A stretch of 18,887 nucleotides of DNA from the NCBI GenBank assembly GCA_905373605.1, contig CAJPTO010000034.1, positions 1-18,887 of the forward strand. The letters are read 5' to 3'. The translations under genes were made by a program, and so were the position numbers. The notes below the pieces were generated by a model. It saw nothing but the letters and a program-made list of their open reading frames with translations, ran no database searches and was not told the origin of the DNA. Source of the DNA: an uncultured Prevotella sp. Lineage in GTDB: Bacteria > Bacteroidota > Bacteroidia > Bacteroidales > Bacteroidaceae. Below, one piece after another: positions 6,969 through 14,807 of the stretch. Each line of letters opens with the position of its first letter. Position 1 is the first letter of the stretch.

Positions 6969-8141
6969 ATGGCAAAGAGAGACTATTATGAAGTGCTGGG
7001 CGTTGACAAGAACGCTTCGGAAGACGAGATAAAAAAGGCCTACCGAAAGCTGGCCATCAAATATCATCCCGACAAAAACCCTGATGACAAGGAGGCCGAA
7101 GAGAAATTTAAGGAGGCCGCAGAGGCCTACGACGTGCTGCACGACCCCAACAAGCGCAAGCAATACGACCAGTTTGGCTTCGACGGCCCTGCTGGTGCGG
7201 GCGGTTTCGGCGGCTTTGGCGGTGGTTCTAGCATGGACATGGACGACATATTCTCCATGTTCGGCGACATCTTTGGCGGACATAGCGGCTTTTCGAGCTT
7301 CTCTGGTTTCGGCGGAGGGGGCGGAAGTAGGCAGCGAGCACAATACAGAGGCAGCGACTTACGCCTGAAAGTGCGGCTCACTCTGCAAGAGATTGCAACG
7401 GGCACCACCAAGAAATTCAAGGTGAAGAAAGACGTCGCATGCAGCCATTGCCACGGAACAGGGGCAGAAGCGGGCAGCGGCACAGACACTTGTCCCACGT
7501 GTCATGGCCAAGGTATTGTGACGAAAACCGTGAGAACCATGCTCGGCATGATGCAAACGCAAACGGAATGCCCAACATGTCACGGCGAGGGGACGGTGAT
7601 TAAGAACCCATGCCACACGTGTAACGGCACGGGTGTGACAAAAGGTGAAGAAGTTGTGGAGATTAAAATCCCAGCCGGCGTGGCCGAAGGCATGGTGGTT
7701 AACGTGCCTGGCAAAGGCAATGCAGGCAAGCGAAACGGCATAACAGGCGACATACAAGTGTATATTGAGGAAGAGCCCAACGACACTTTCGTGCGCGATG
7801 GCAACGACCTTATATATAATGAGCTGCTAGATTTCCCCACGGCTTCGCTTGGAGGAAGTCTTGAGATACCACTTGTAGACGGCGGTAAGGTGCGCATGAA
7901 GGTGGCTCCAGGCACACAACCTGGCACCGCATTGCGTCTTCGCGGAAAAGGTTTGCCCTCTGTGCAAGGCTATGGCCCAGGCGTTGGCGACCTTATTGTG
8001 AACCTTAGCGTGTATGTGCCCAAGACATTGTCGCGCGAGGAGAAAGAAAGCTTGGAGAAATTGGCGCAAAGTGACAACTTCAAAGGCGACAAGGCTACCA
8101 AGCAATCGATATTCCAGAAATTCAAGAATTACTTCAACTGA
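6969..8141 (+). CDS. dnaJ: Chaperone protein DnaJ
   Basis: Class A Hsp40 that delivers unfolded proteins to DnaK and stimulates its ATPase. It is full length at 390 aa. The J domain is residues 1-70 with HPD at 33-35. A Gly/Phe-rich region (about 72-118) is interrupted by MDMDDIFSMFGDIFGG, the usual DIF segment. Four zinc-binding repeats follow: CSHCHGTG (158-165), CPTCHGQG (175-182), CPTCHGEG (201-208) and CHTCNGTG (215-222). The C-terminal substrate-binding and dimerisation domains (VEIKIPAGVAEGMVV, LRLRGKGLP) are complete. It follows grpE closely; its TGA stop shares its last base with the ATG of folC (TGATG), which suggests translational coupling. Confidence 0.97.
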   Translation: MAKRDYYEVLGVDKNASEDEIKKAYRKLAIKYHPDKNPDDKEAEEKFKEAAEAYDVLHDPNKRKQYDQFGFDGPAGAGGFGGFGGGSSMDMDDIFSMFGDIFGGHSGFSSFSGFGGGGGSRQRAQYRGSDLRLKVRLTLQEIATGTTKKFKVKKDVACSHCHGTGAEAGSGTDTCPTCHGQGIVTKTVRTMLGMMQTQTECPTCHGEGTVIKNPCHTCNGTGVTKGEEVVEIKIPAGVAEGMVVNVPGKGNAGKRNGITGDIQVYIEEEPNDTFVRDGNDLIYNELLDFPTASLGGSLEIPLVDGGKVRMKVAPGTQPGTALRLRGKGLPSVQGYGPGVGDLIVNLSVYVPKTLSREEKESLEKLAQSDNFKGDKATKQSIFQKFKNYFN

Positions 8142-9424
8142 TGAATTATCAGCAAACCATTCAGTATCTATACAATAGCACCCCTGTTTTCGAACATGTG
8201 GGTGCTTCTGCTTATAAGGAGGGTTTGAGCAACTCGCTTGCGCTAGATGCCCATCTGGGTGCACCCCATCGCGCCTTCAAGAGCATACATGTGGCCGGCA
8301 CCAACGGCAAAGGGTCCACTTCGCATGCACTAGCTGCCATACTTCAAGCGTGCGGACTGCGAGTGGGATTGTACACTTCGCCCCACTTGGTGGACTTTCG
8401 CGAGCGCATTCGCGTTAACGGCGCGCCCGTTCCCGAAGCGTTCGTGGCGGATTTCGTGGCCAAACACCGCGCCTTTTTCGAACCCCTGCATCCCTCGTTC
8501 TTCGAACTTACCACCGCTATGGCCTTCGCTTATTTCGCCGAAAGCAAAGTAGATGTGGCCGTTATTGAGGTGGGATTGGGCGGAAGGCTCGATTGTACCA
8601 ACATCATCAGTCCCATTCTCTCTGTCATCACCAACATTAGCCTGGACCATACGGGCTTCTTGGGCGACACCTTGGCGAAGATTGCCGCAGAAAAGGCGGG
8701 CATCATCAAGCCAAACACGCCCGTGGTGGTGGGCGAAACCACGGCCGAGACGCACCCCGTGTTTGAAAACACGGCGAAAGAACATCATGCACCCGTGACT
8801 TGGGCCGAGGAAGAACCCGAGGTATTGCAGTGGCAGCATCGCCCAGAAGGGGGCATCGCTCTGCAAACGCGAAGCTTTGGAGAGCTTGTTTTCGAGTTGG
8901 GAGGCGACTATCAGCACCTCAACGCCAACACCATCCTTACAACCATCAGCCAACTTCAAGCCTTGGGCTTCGGCATAACCGCCAAAGAGGTGGCACAAGG
9001 CATGGCAAGCGTTTGTCGGTCAACAGGGTTGATGGGTAGATGGCAAACGTTGGGGCGCGCTCCACTAGTGGTTTGCGACACAGGACACAACGTTGCAGGC
9101 TGGCTATACCTCAGCAAACAGATAGCCGCACAAAGTTATCGTAAGCTACGAATGGTGTTTGGCATGGTAGACGACAAGGACTTGGACACAGTTCTGACGC
9201 TGCTTCCCAAGGATGCTGCATATTATTTCACGCAGGCTAGCACACATAGGGCCGTCCCTGCCGACATCGTGGCAAAACAAGCTGCAAAAAAAGGACTGCA
9301 AGGCACCACATATAATAATGTGAAAGCCGCATACGATGCCGCCTTAAGCGATGCCGCAACAGACGAATTCGTGTTTGTTGGCGGCAGTAGTTACGTGGTA
9401 GCCGACCTGCTTTCGGCTCTGTGA
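8141..9424 (+). CDS. folC: Folylpolyglutamate / dihydrofolate synthase
   Basis: Cytoplasmic ATP-dependent ligase of the Mur ligase superfamily. It adds glutamate to dihydropteroate (dihydrofolate synthase) and extends the glutamate tail of folates. It is 427 aa, the usual length. The P-loop is HVAGTNGKGSTSH (50-62). Family motifs TSPHLVDFRERI, VIEVGLGGRLDCTN and ITNISLDHTGFLGDTL with its conserved His follow, and the C-terminal domain begins near GRWQTL with the CDTGHNVAG motif. Whether both activities are present cannot be told from motifs alone; bacteria with one FolC usually use it for both. Its start overlaps the dnaJ stop by one base, a coupling with no obvious functional logic. A terminator lies about 115 bases after its stop codon. 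Confidence 0.94.
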   Translation: MNYQQTIQYLYNSTPVFEHVGASAYKEGLSNSLALDAHLGAPHRAFKSIHVAGTNGKGSTSHALAAILQACGLRVGLYTSPHLVDFRERIRVNGAPVPEAFVADFVAKHRAFFEPLHPSFFELTTAMAFAYFAESKVDVAVIEVGLGGRLDCTNIISPILSVITNISLDHTGFLGDTLAKIAAEKAGIIKPNTPVVVGETTAETHPVFENTAKEHHAPVTWAEEEPEVLQWQHRPEGGIALQTRSFGELVFELGGDYQHLNANTILTTISQLQALGFGITAKEVAQGMASVCRSTGLMGRWQTLGRAPLVVCDTGHNVAGWLYLSKQIAAQSYRKLRMVFGMVDDKDLDTVLTLLPKDAAYYFTQASTHRAVPADIVAKQAAKKGLQGTTYNNVKAAYDAALSDAATDEFVFVGGSSYVVADLLSAL

Positions 9425-9538
9425 GCCTTGCCAACAAACGTCATCCAAGAGACTGAAACAAACAATCGACAAGCCCGTTTTTCGCAGACCAAACTCACAC
9501 AAACCAGCCCTTAACAACCCTTTTCGTACCAAAAAGAT

Positions 9539-9587
9539 AGCGGTGGAGCTTCTTGTTGAGCATTTTTAACAAGAAACCACCGCTTTT
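9539..9587 (+). terminator. Intrinsic terminator after folC
   Basis: A long hairpin: AGCGGTGG (9539-9546) pairs with CCACCGCT (9577-9584), and internally TTCTTGTT (9550-9557) pairs with AACAAGAA (9568-9575), with a 3/1-base internal bulge and a 10-base loop. The T tract is short (to 9587). Confidence 0.8.
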
Positions 9588-9599
9588 CATGTATTAATA

Positions 9600-9631
9600 T
9601 TTGTTGTATTCATTTTTTTTCGTTTACTTTG
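9600..9631 (+). promoter_or_regulatory. Promoter of galM
   Basis: TTTG (9600-9603), exactly 20 bases, TTACTTTG (9624-9631), one mismatch to TAnnTTTG. A T8 run fills part of the spacer. Predicted start near 9638 leaves a leader of roughly 20 bases before the ATG at 9661. Confidence 0.65.
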
Positions 9632-9660
9632 CAACAAAGTATAACTAAAAACTTTCTTTT

Positions 9661-10752
9661 ATGACGAACACAGATAAGGTACAAAACGTGTGCGGGCTGA
9701 AACGCGAAGACTTTCAGGCTCGCATCAACGGCAAAGAAACCGACTTGTATATTCTCCGCAACGAGGCAGGAAATGAAGTGGCCATAACCAATTATGGCGG
9801 GGCGATTGTGGCCATCATGGTGCCAGACAAGCACGGGAAGATGGCCAACGTGATACAAGGGCACGACAACATTCAAGACGTTGTGAACTCTCCCGAGCCC
9901 TATCTGTCGACCCTTGTGGGCAGATACGGCAACCGCATCGCCAAAGGCAAGTTCCAATTGCACGGCAAAGAGTACAGCCTGCCCATCAACAATGGTCCAA
10001 ATTCGCTGCATGGAGGCAAGAAAGGATTTAATGCCAAGGTGTGGAATGCGCTGCAGATGAATGACAACACCCTTGTGCTGAACTACATCAGCGCCTATGG
10101 AGAAGAGGGTTTTTCGGGCGAACTAAAGACTACGGTTATCTATACGTTCACCAACGACAACGAACTGGTTATCGAATACATGGCCAAAACAAACAAAAAA
10201 ACAGTAATCAACCTTACCAGTCACGGCTTTTTCTCATTGGCAGGCATCGCCAACCCCACGCCCAGCATCGAGAACTTGGAATGTGAAATCAACGCCGACT
10301 ATTATCTTCCCATTGATGAAGTGAGCATTCCCACCGGCGAAATACGATTTGTGAAAGGCACTCCGTTCGACTTCAGAACGCCCAAAACCATCGGGCAAGA
10401 CATCAATGCCGACGACGAACAAATTAAAAACGGCGCCGGTTACGACCACTGCTTCGTGCTTAACAAGCGCGAAGAGGGGGAATTGAGCTTTGCCGCACGC
10501 ATCATGGAGCCAACAACAGGGCGCACAATGGAAGTTTATACCACCGAACCAGGCGTACAACTCTACACGGATAACTGGGCCGACGGGTATAAAGGCCAAC
10601 ACGGAGCAACCTTCCCGCGAAGAAGTGGCATCTGCTTCGAAGCACAACACTTCCCCGACTCGCCCAATCATCCCTATTTCCCCTCGGTGGTACTCAATCC
10701 AGGAGAGCAATATAAGCAGAAAACCATTTACAAATTCGGTACGATAGCATAA
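9661..10752 (+). CDS. galM: Aldose 1-epimerase (galactose mutarotase)
   Basis: Interconverts alpha and beta anomers of galactose (and glucose), giving galactokinase its alpha-galactose substrate. It is 363 aa, normal for the family. The N-terminus has no signal peptide, so it is cytoplasmic. Recognisable motifs: GRYGNRIAKG (88-96), NSLHGGKKGF with His117, NLTSHGFFSLAG with His188 (the general acid), GAGYDHCF with Asp262, and ICFEAQHFPDSPNHPYFP with Glu327 (the general base). Substrate-binding and catalytic residues known from L. lactis GalM therefore all have counterparts. It begins the galactose block and is followed by the sugar transporter after 247 bases and then galK; the large gap may hold a separate promoter or a regulatory site. 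Confidence 0.95.
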   Translation: MTNTDKVQNVCGLKREDFQARINGKETDLYILRNEAGNEVAITNYGGAIVAIMVPDKHGKMANVIQGHDNIQDVVNSPEPYLSTLVGRYGNRIAKGKFQLHGKEYSLPINNGPNSLHGGKKGFNAKVWNALQMNDNTLVLNYISAYGEEGFSGELKTTVIYTFTNDNELVIEYMAKTNKKTVINLTSHGFFSLAGIANPTPSIENLECEINADYYLPIDEVSIPTGEIRFVKGTPFDFRTPKTIGQDINADDEQIKNGAGYDHCFVLNKREEGELSFAARIMEPTTGRTMEVYTTEPGVQLYTDNWADGYKGQHGATFPRRSGICFEAQHFPDSPNHPYFPSVVLNPGEQYKQKTIYKFGTIA

Positions 10753-10833
10753 AAATAATTCAGTTCAATACGGCCAATCTCGAAATGCGCCGCATGCCTT
10801 GGCAAGCCGCGCCCCATCTTCGCCCGCTCATCA

Positions 10834-10878
10834 TTTATATAAGGCTACGAGAAACTTTATATAACGCCAACGAGAAAC
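10834..10878 (+). repeat. Tandem direct repeat in the galM-transporter gap
   Basis: Two adjacent copies, TTTATATAAGGCTACGAGAAAC (10834-10855) split here into the shared TTTATATAA and ACGAGAAAC, and a second of 23 bases at 10856-10878. They differ at the GGCT versus CGCCA centre. The repeat lies about 120 bases before the transporter start, where a regulator could bind. The rest of the gap shows no terminator or consensus promoter. Confidence 0.55.
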
Positions 10879-10999
10879 GCGGAGAACGTGCGCCTCAAGC
10901 TTGCAATCGCCTTTCTACGGCTCACCCCCAACACAGCGATGTAGGCAATCTGCCCTTCTAGAAAAGCCATAACTAAAAGCATTTATCACTAAAACTAAA

Positions 11000-12313
11000 A
11001 TGGAAAATAAACAAGCAAAAAGTGGAAGCATAGTAGCCATTGTCACAATGATGTTCCTCTATGCAATGATTTCATTCGTGACAAACCTCGCAGCACCCAT
11101 CGGCATCATCTGGAAGAACGCTTTCCAAGGCGACAGTGCCAACACCGTGGGCATGCTGGGCAACGCAATGAACTTCTTAGCTTACTTCTTCATGGGCATT
11201 CCCGCTGGTAAGCTGCTTTCTAAAATCGGCTACAAGCGCACCGCTCTCGTAGGCATAGCCCTCGGTTTCATTGGCGTGCTGGTGCAATTCCTCTCTGGCG
11301 GCGTGAGCGATAATGTTGCGGGCTTCGCTGTTTACCTCTCCGGTGCCTTCATTTCAGGCTTCTCCGTATGTACGCTCAACACCGTTGTTAACCCCATGCT
11401 CAACCTTTTGGGCGGCGGAGGCAACCACGGAAACCAGCTAAACCTCGTCGGCGGCACGCTCAACTCGCTCTCCGGAACGCTTACCCCCATGCTTGTGGGA
11501 GCACTTATCGGCACTGTTACGGCCAGTACGGCTATGGCAGACGTCAACCTCGTGCTGTATATCGCAATGGGCGTGTTTGCTGCGGCCTTCGTGGCACTGC
11601 TGTTTATCCCCATCAAAGACCCCGAAATGGGCAAGACAACTGCCGAAACAGTGTACGAAAGAAGCCCCTGGGCCTTCCGCCACTTCGTGCTTGGCACCAT
11701 CGCCATATTCATTTACGTGGGCATTGAGGTAGGAATACCTGGCACACTGAACTTCTATCTCTCGGATACTGGCGCAAAAGGCGGTGGACTAGACCCTGCA
11801 ACAGCCGTTAAGATTGGCGGCTTCGTAGCCGGAACCTATTGGTTCCTGATGCTTGTTGGCCGTTTCTCGGCCGGTTTCATTGCCGATAAGGTATCGAGCA
11901 AAACGATGATGACCGCTACTTCAGGCTTTGGCATCTTCCTTATCCTGCTGGCCATCGTGCTAGGCAAAAGCACAACGATGTCTATGCCCGTGTTCACAGG
12001 CTCGTCGTTCCAGCTTGTCACCGTGCCCGTTGCTGCCCTCTTGCTGGTGCTTTGCGGCCTTTGCACCTCGGTAATGTGGTCGAGCATCTTCAATTTGGCC
12101 ACCGAAGGCCTTGGAAAATATTCGGCTGCGGCATCTGGTATCTTCATGATGATGGTCGTTGGTGGCGGTGTTTTGCCCCTCGTCCAAAACTTCATTGCCG
12201 ACAATGCCGGCTACCTCATCTCTTATTTCATCCCGCTAATCGGCCTTGCCTACTTGCTTTTCTACGCGCTTGTTGGAAGTAAGAACGTGAACAAGGACAT
12301 CCGCGTGGACTAA
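11000..12313 (+). CDS. MFS sugar transporter, FHS (FucP/GluP-like) type; probable galactose/glucose permease
   Basis: Inner-membrane proton-coupled symporter of 437 aa with about 12 hydrophobic segments. The first begins after a short charged N-terminus (IVAIVTMMFLYAMISF). The loop after helix 2 (GIPAGKLLSKIGYKR) carries the MFS motif. The segment NPMLNLLGGGGNHGNQLNLV followed by LNSLSGTLTP resembles the NPYxxxLG...LNLAQxFNSLGT motif of the fucose/hexose (FHS) group. A long central loop (about residues 210-228) separates the two halves. Substrate cannot be read from sequence; lying between galM and galK makes galactose the likely one, with glucose possible. The gap to galK is 65 bases, consistent with one transcript. 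Confidence 0.85.
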   Translation: MENKQAKSGSIVAIVTMMFLYAMISFVTNLAAPIGIIWKNAFQGDSANTVGMLGNAMNFLAYFFMGIPAGKLLSKIGYKRTALVGIALGFIGVLVQFLSGGVSDNVAGFAVYLSGAFISGFSVCTLNTVVNPMLNLLGGGGNHGNQLNLVGGTLNSLSGTLTPMLVGALIGTVTASTAMADVNLVLYIAMGVFAAAFVALLFIPIKDPEMGKTTAETVYERSPWAFRHFVLGTIAIFIYVGIEVGIPGTLNFYLSDTGAKGGGLDPATAVKIGGFVAGTYWFLMLVGRFSAGFIADKVSSKTMMTATSGFGIFLILLAIVLGKSTTMSMPVFTGSSFQLVTVPVAALLLVLCGLCTSVMWSSIFNLATEGLGKYSAAASGIFMMMVVGGGVLPLVQNFIADNAGYLISYFIPLIGLAYLLFYALVGSKNVNKDIRVD

Positions 12314-12378
12314 TCTCAAGTAAGAAGAAACTAAGTGTAAAAAAATCCATACATCATTAACCTAAAACATAACAAAAT

Positions 12379-13542
12379 ATGATGGACATCGAACATGTAA
12401 GAAGTCGCTTCATCAAGCACTTCGACGGAAAAACTGGCAACATATACGCATCTCCCGGACGTATTAACCTCATTGGCGAACACACCGACTACAACGGGGG
12501 CTTCGTATTCCCTGGAGCAGTGGACAAAGGCATCATGGCAGAGGTGCGACCAAATGGTACAGACACCGTTATGTGCTACTCAATAGACCTCAAAGACCGC
12601 GTGGAATTTAAGGTAGACGACCCCAAAGGCCCACACACCAGTTGGGCACGTTACATCTATGGCATCATTCAAGAGATGAAAAAGCTGGGTGTTAACGTCA
12701 AAGGTTTCAACACAGCCTTCTCGGGCGACGTGCCTTTAGGAGCCGGAATGTCGTCATCGGCCGCGCTCGAAAGCTGCTTCGCCTTCGCGCTTAACGACCT
12801 CTTTGGCGACAACAAGGTGTCTAAATGGGACATGGTGCTTGCCGGACAGGCCACCGAACACAACTATTGCGGTGTGATGTGCGGCATTATGGACCAGTTT
12901 GCCAGTGTGTTCGGGCAAGAAGGAAAGCTCATGAGGCTGGATTGCAGGTCGCGCGAGTTCGAATATTTCCCCTTCACCCCACAAGGATATAAGCTTGTTT
13001 TGCTCGATTCGAAAGTGAAACACGAGCTTGCTTCATCGGCTTACAACGACCGCCGCAAGAGTTGCGAGAACGTTGTTGCAGCACTTAACGCCAAATTCCC
13101 CGGAAAGAAGTTCGAGACTTTGCGCGATGCCGACTGGCAAGAACTGGATGCCGTGAAGGCTGATGTGTCTGAAGAAGACTTCAAACGCGCACACTTCGTG
13201 CTGGGAGAGAAAGACCGTGTGCTGGCCGTTTGCGATGCTTTGAACGCTGGCGACTACGATACGGTGGGCCAAAAGATGTACGAAACACACCACGGACTGA
13301 GCAAAGAGTATGAGGTTTCGTGTGAAGAACTCGACTATCTCAACGACTTGGCCAAAGAAAATGGTGTTACAGGCAGCCGTATCATGGGCGGCGGCTTCGG
13401 TGGTTGCACCATCAACCTCGTAAAAGACGAACTTTACGACAAGTTTGTTGCCGATGCCAAGCAGAAATACGCTGCCAAATATGGCCACGAACCCGCCGTT
13501 TACGATGTGGTTATTGGCGATGGTTCGCGCAAGGTTTGCTAA
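12379..13542 (+). CDS. galK: Galactokinase
   Basis: GHMP-family kinase that converts alpha-D-galactose and ATP to galactose 1-phosphate, first committed step of the Leloir pathway. It is 387 aa, full length. The galactokinase signature GRINLIGEHTDYNGG is at 27-41, with the sugar-binding EHTDY. The ATP-binding GHMP motif is PLGAGMSSSAAL (119-130). The catalytic Asp is in GIMDQF (Asp172), and the C-terminal motif 3 is MGGGFGGCTINLV. Start: ATGATG at 12379, either Met possible. It is the last gene of the galM-transporter-galK block and is closed by a strong terminator; galT and galE are not in the window. Confidence 0.97.
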   Translation: MMDIEHVRSRFIKHFDGKTGNIYASPGRINLIGEHTDYNGGFVFPGAVDKGIMAEVRPNGTDTVMCYSIDLKDRVEFKVDDPKGPHTSWARYIYGIIQEMKKLGVNVKGFNTAFSGDVPLGAGMSSSAALESCFAFALNDLFGDNKVSKWDMVLAGQATEHNYCGVMCGIMDQFASVFGQEGKLMRLDCRSREFEYFPFTPQGYKLVLLDSKVKHELASSAYNDRRKSCENVVAALNAKFPGKKFETLRDADWQELDAVKADVSEEDFKRAHFVLGEKDRVLAVCDALNAGDYDTVGQKMYETHHGLSKEYEVSCEELDYLNDLAKENGVTGSRIMGGGFGGCTINLVKDELYDKFVADAKQKYAAKYGHEPAVYDVVIGDGSRKVC

Positions 13543-13546
13543 AAAA

Positions 13547-13585
13547 GCAACCCAACAATCGGTATTGTTACTTACCATTGGTTGC
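13547..13585 (+). other. Hairpin just after galK
   Basis: GCAACC (13547-13552) pairs with GGTTGC (13580-13585), and an inner ACAAT-CGGT-ATTGT stem lies between. It starts five bases after the galK stop and precedes the terminator. Possibly an mRNA 3'-end protecting structure; there is no T tract of its own. Confidence 0.45.
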
Positions 13586-13602
13586 TTACCACAAAAAAGA
13601 TG

Positions 13603-13637
13603 AAAGAGGATGTTACACGCTGTGACATCCTCTTTTT
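13603..13637 (+). terminator. Intrinsic terminator of the galactose block
   Basis: A 15-base stem with one T-G wobble (13603-13617 with 13621-13635; AAAGAGGATGT pairing with ACATCCTCTTT), a 3-base CGC loop and a run of five Ts at 13633-13637. The A run opposite the T tract could let it work in both directions. Confidence 0.9.
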
Positions 13638-13841
13638 ACGCGTTTTTTGCTGAAAGGAATGGCCAATTGCGCACACAAGCGCAACTTTAGCCCAAAAAAA
13701 AATCTGAAAACAAAGCTCCACCGAACAAAGAACAAGCTTCAAAAAGGAGGAAACCACATCGTAAGCAAAAGCAGAAAAAGCCACAAAAGGAAGATAGAAC
13801 AAACAACAACTTATAAACCCTGCACAATAAACACCTGCAAG

Positions 13842-14594
13842 ATGAATGCAAAAACAAAGGCCCTGCTGAAAGAATACGCCACGCGTTACGAAACTGTGGC
13901 GTTCCTTAACGACGACCCAGCCCGCTTCATGCACCTTGTTGAGGGAGCCAACAACCAAGAAACGATGGCCTTCATTGCTGCCAACCTAAGCTATGGCAGC
14001 CGCAAACAATTCTTCCCGAAGATTCAATTCATCCTCGAATGTGCCAAAGGCGAACCCTACAACTGGGTGAAAAACGAGCTTTTCGAACAACACATCCCCC
14101 CAACCGACCAATGCTATTACCGCCTTTACACCGAAAAGATGATGAACGGGTTTCTTAAAACGCTGCAAAAGTTGCTCATCGAACACGGCTCGTTGCAACA
14201 ATACATACAAGCCACAGCGGCAAACAATGCCGAGGATGCTGTATCTGCACTATGCCATTACTTTGCCGAAGCAGGGCAAACTGTCATCATTCCAACCAAC
14301 GCACGCTCTGCCTGCAAGCGGCTTTGCATGTTTCTGCGGTGGATGGTGCGCGACAATTCGCCCGTCGACCTAGGCATTTGGAACACCACCATCGACAAAC
14401 GCACCCTCATTATGCCGCTCGACACCCACGTTCTTACGCAGTCGCAACGCCTAGGGCTGCTCAAAAGCAAATCCACATCCATGTCAATTGCCAAGAAACT
14501 AACGGCAGAAATGGCCAAAGTGTTCCCTAACGACCCTCTTAAAGCCGACTTCGCCCTCTTTGGTTACGGCGTAAACGAAGGGAAAGAAATTTAA
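13842..14594 (+). CDS. TIGR02757 family (DUF2400) protein, possible HhH-GPD relative
   Basis: Cytoplasmic protein of 250 aa in a family of unknown function widespread in Bacteroidetes. The frame is open upstream to 13647, but those 65 extra codons are Lys/Arg/Thr-rich and overlap nothing conserved. The ATG at 13842 (MNAKTKALLKEYATRYE) matches the family's usual start and length. Family features: FIAANLSYGSRKQ (near 44-56), TNARSACKRLCMFLRWMVR, VDLGIW, and the C-terminal MPLDTHVLTQSQRLGLL followed by DPLKADFALFGYG. The last block resembles the catalytic-Asp helix of helix-hairpin-helix DNA glycosylases ([VL]DTHVxRVxxRLGL, then DFxLxxxG), without the cysteines of an iron-sulphur loop. That link is inference. 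The gene stands alone after the galK terminator; no clear promoter was seen in 13638-13841. Confidence 0.82.
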   Translation: MNAKTKALLKEYATRYETVAFLNDDPARFMHLVEGANNQETMAFIAANLSYGSRKQFFPKIQFILECAKGEPYNWVKNELFEQHIPPTDQCYYRLYTEKMMNGFLKTLQKLLIEHGSLQQYIQATAANNAEDAVSALCHYFAEAGQTVIIPTNARSACKRLCMFLRWMVRDNSPVDLGIWNTTIDKRTLIMPLDTHVLTQSQRLGLLKSKSTSMSIAKKLTAEMAKVFPNDPLKADFALFGYGVNEGKEI

Positions 14595-14612
14595 AAGGAG
14601 CAACGTAACATC

Positions 14613-14801
14613 CTAACTTACAACATCAACAAACAACCGACTTTCACATCCGACTGTTTGTTAACCTATCTACTTGTTAACTTTTCCACATATAGCCTCA
14701 CAAGCTTACAACTTGTTAACCCGTCAACTAGAAAACTCGTCACTGGCTAACCTCCAGACTTGCTAACTCATAAACCTGTCAACTTACCAACTTATCAACT
14801 C
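14613..14801. repeat. Degenerate AACTTGTTAAC-like repeat tract at a convergent junction
   Basis: Nearly the whole 213-base gap between the TIGR02757 gene and maf consists of variants of a roughly 9-10-base unit such as ACTTGTTAAC, CCGTCAACT, ACTTGCTAAC, CCTGTCAACT and ACTTATCAAC. GTTAAC occurs three times. The tract ends seven bases before the maf stop codon. The strings TAACTCATAAAC (14764-14775) and CCAACTTATCAAC (14787-14799) recur in a second tract at 18717-18770. No ordinary terminator was found here for either convergent gene. Confidence 0.7.
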
Positions 14802-14807
14802 ACCCCC

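Noticed and set aside
13742..13752. AAAAAGGAGGA, a strong Shine-Dalgarno-like sequence before the TIGR02757 gene
   Set aside because: No start codon lies at a workable distance; the chosen ATG is about 90 bases downstream.
13647..13841. N-terminal extension of the TIGR02757 protein by 65 codons
   Set aside because: The extension starts next to the galK terminator, is basic and low in complexity, and the family normally begins at the ATG at 13842.
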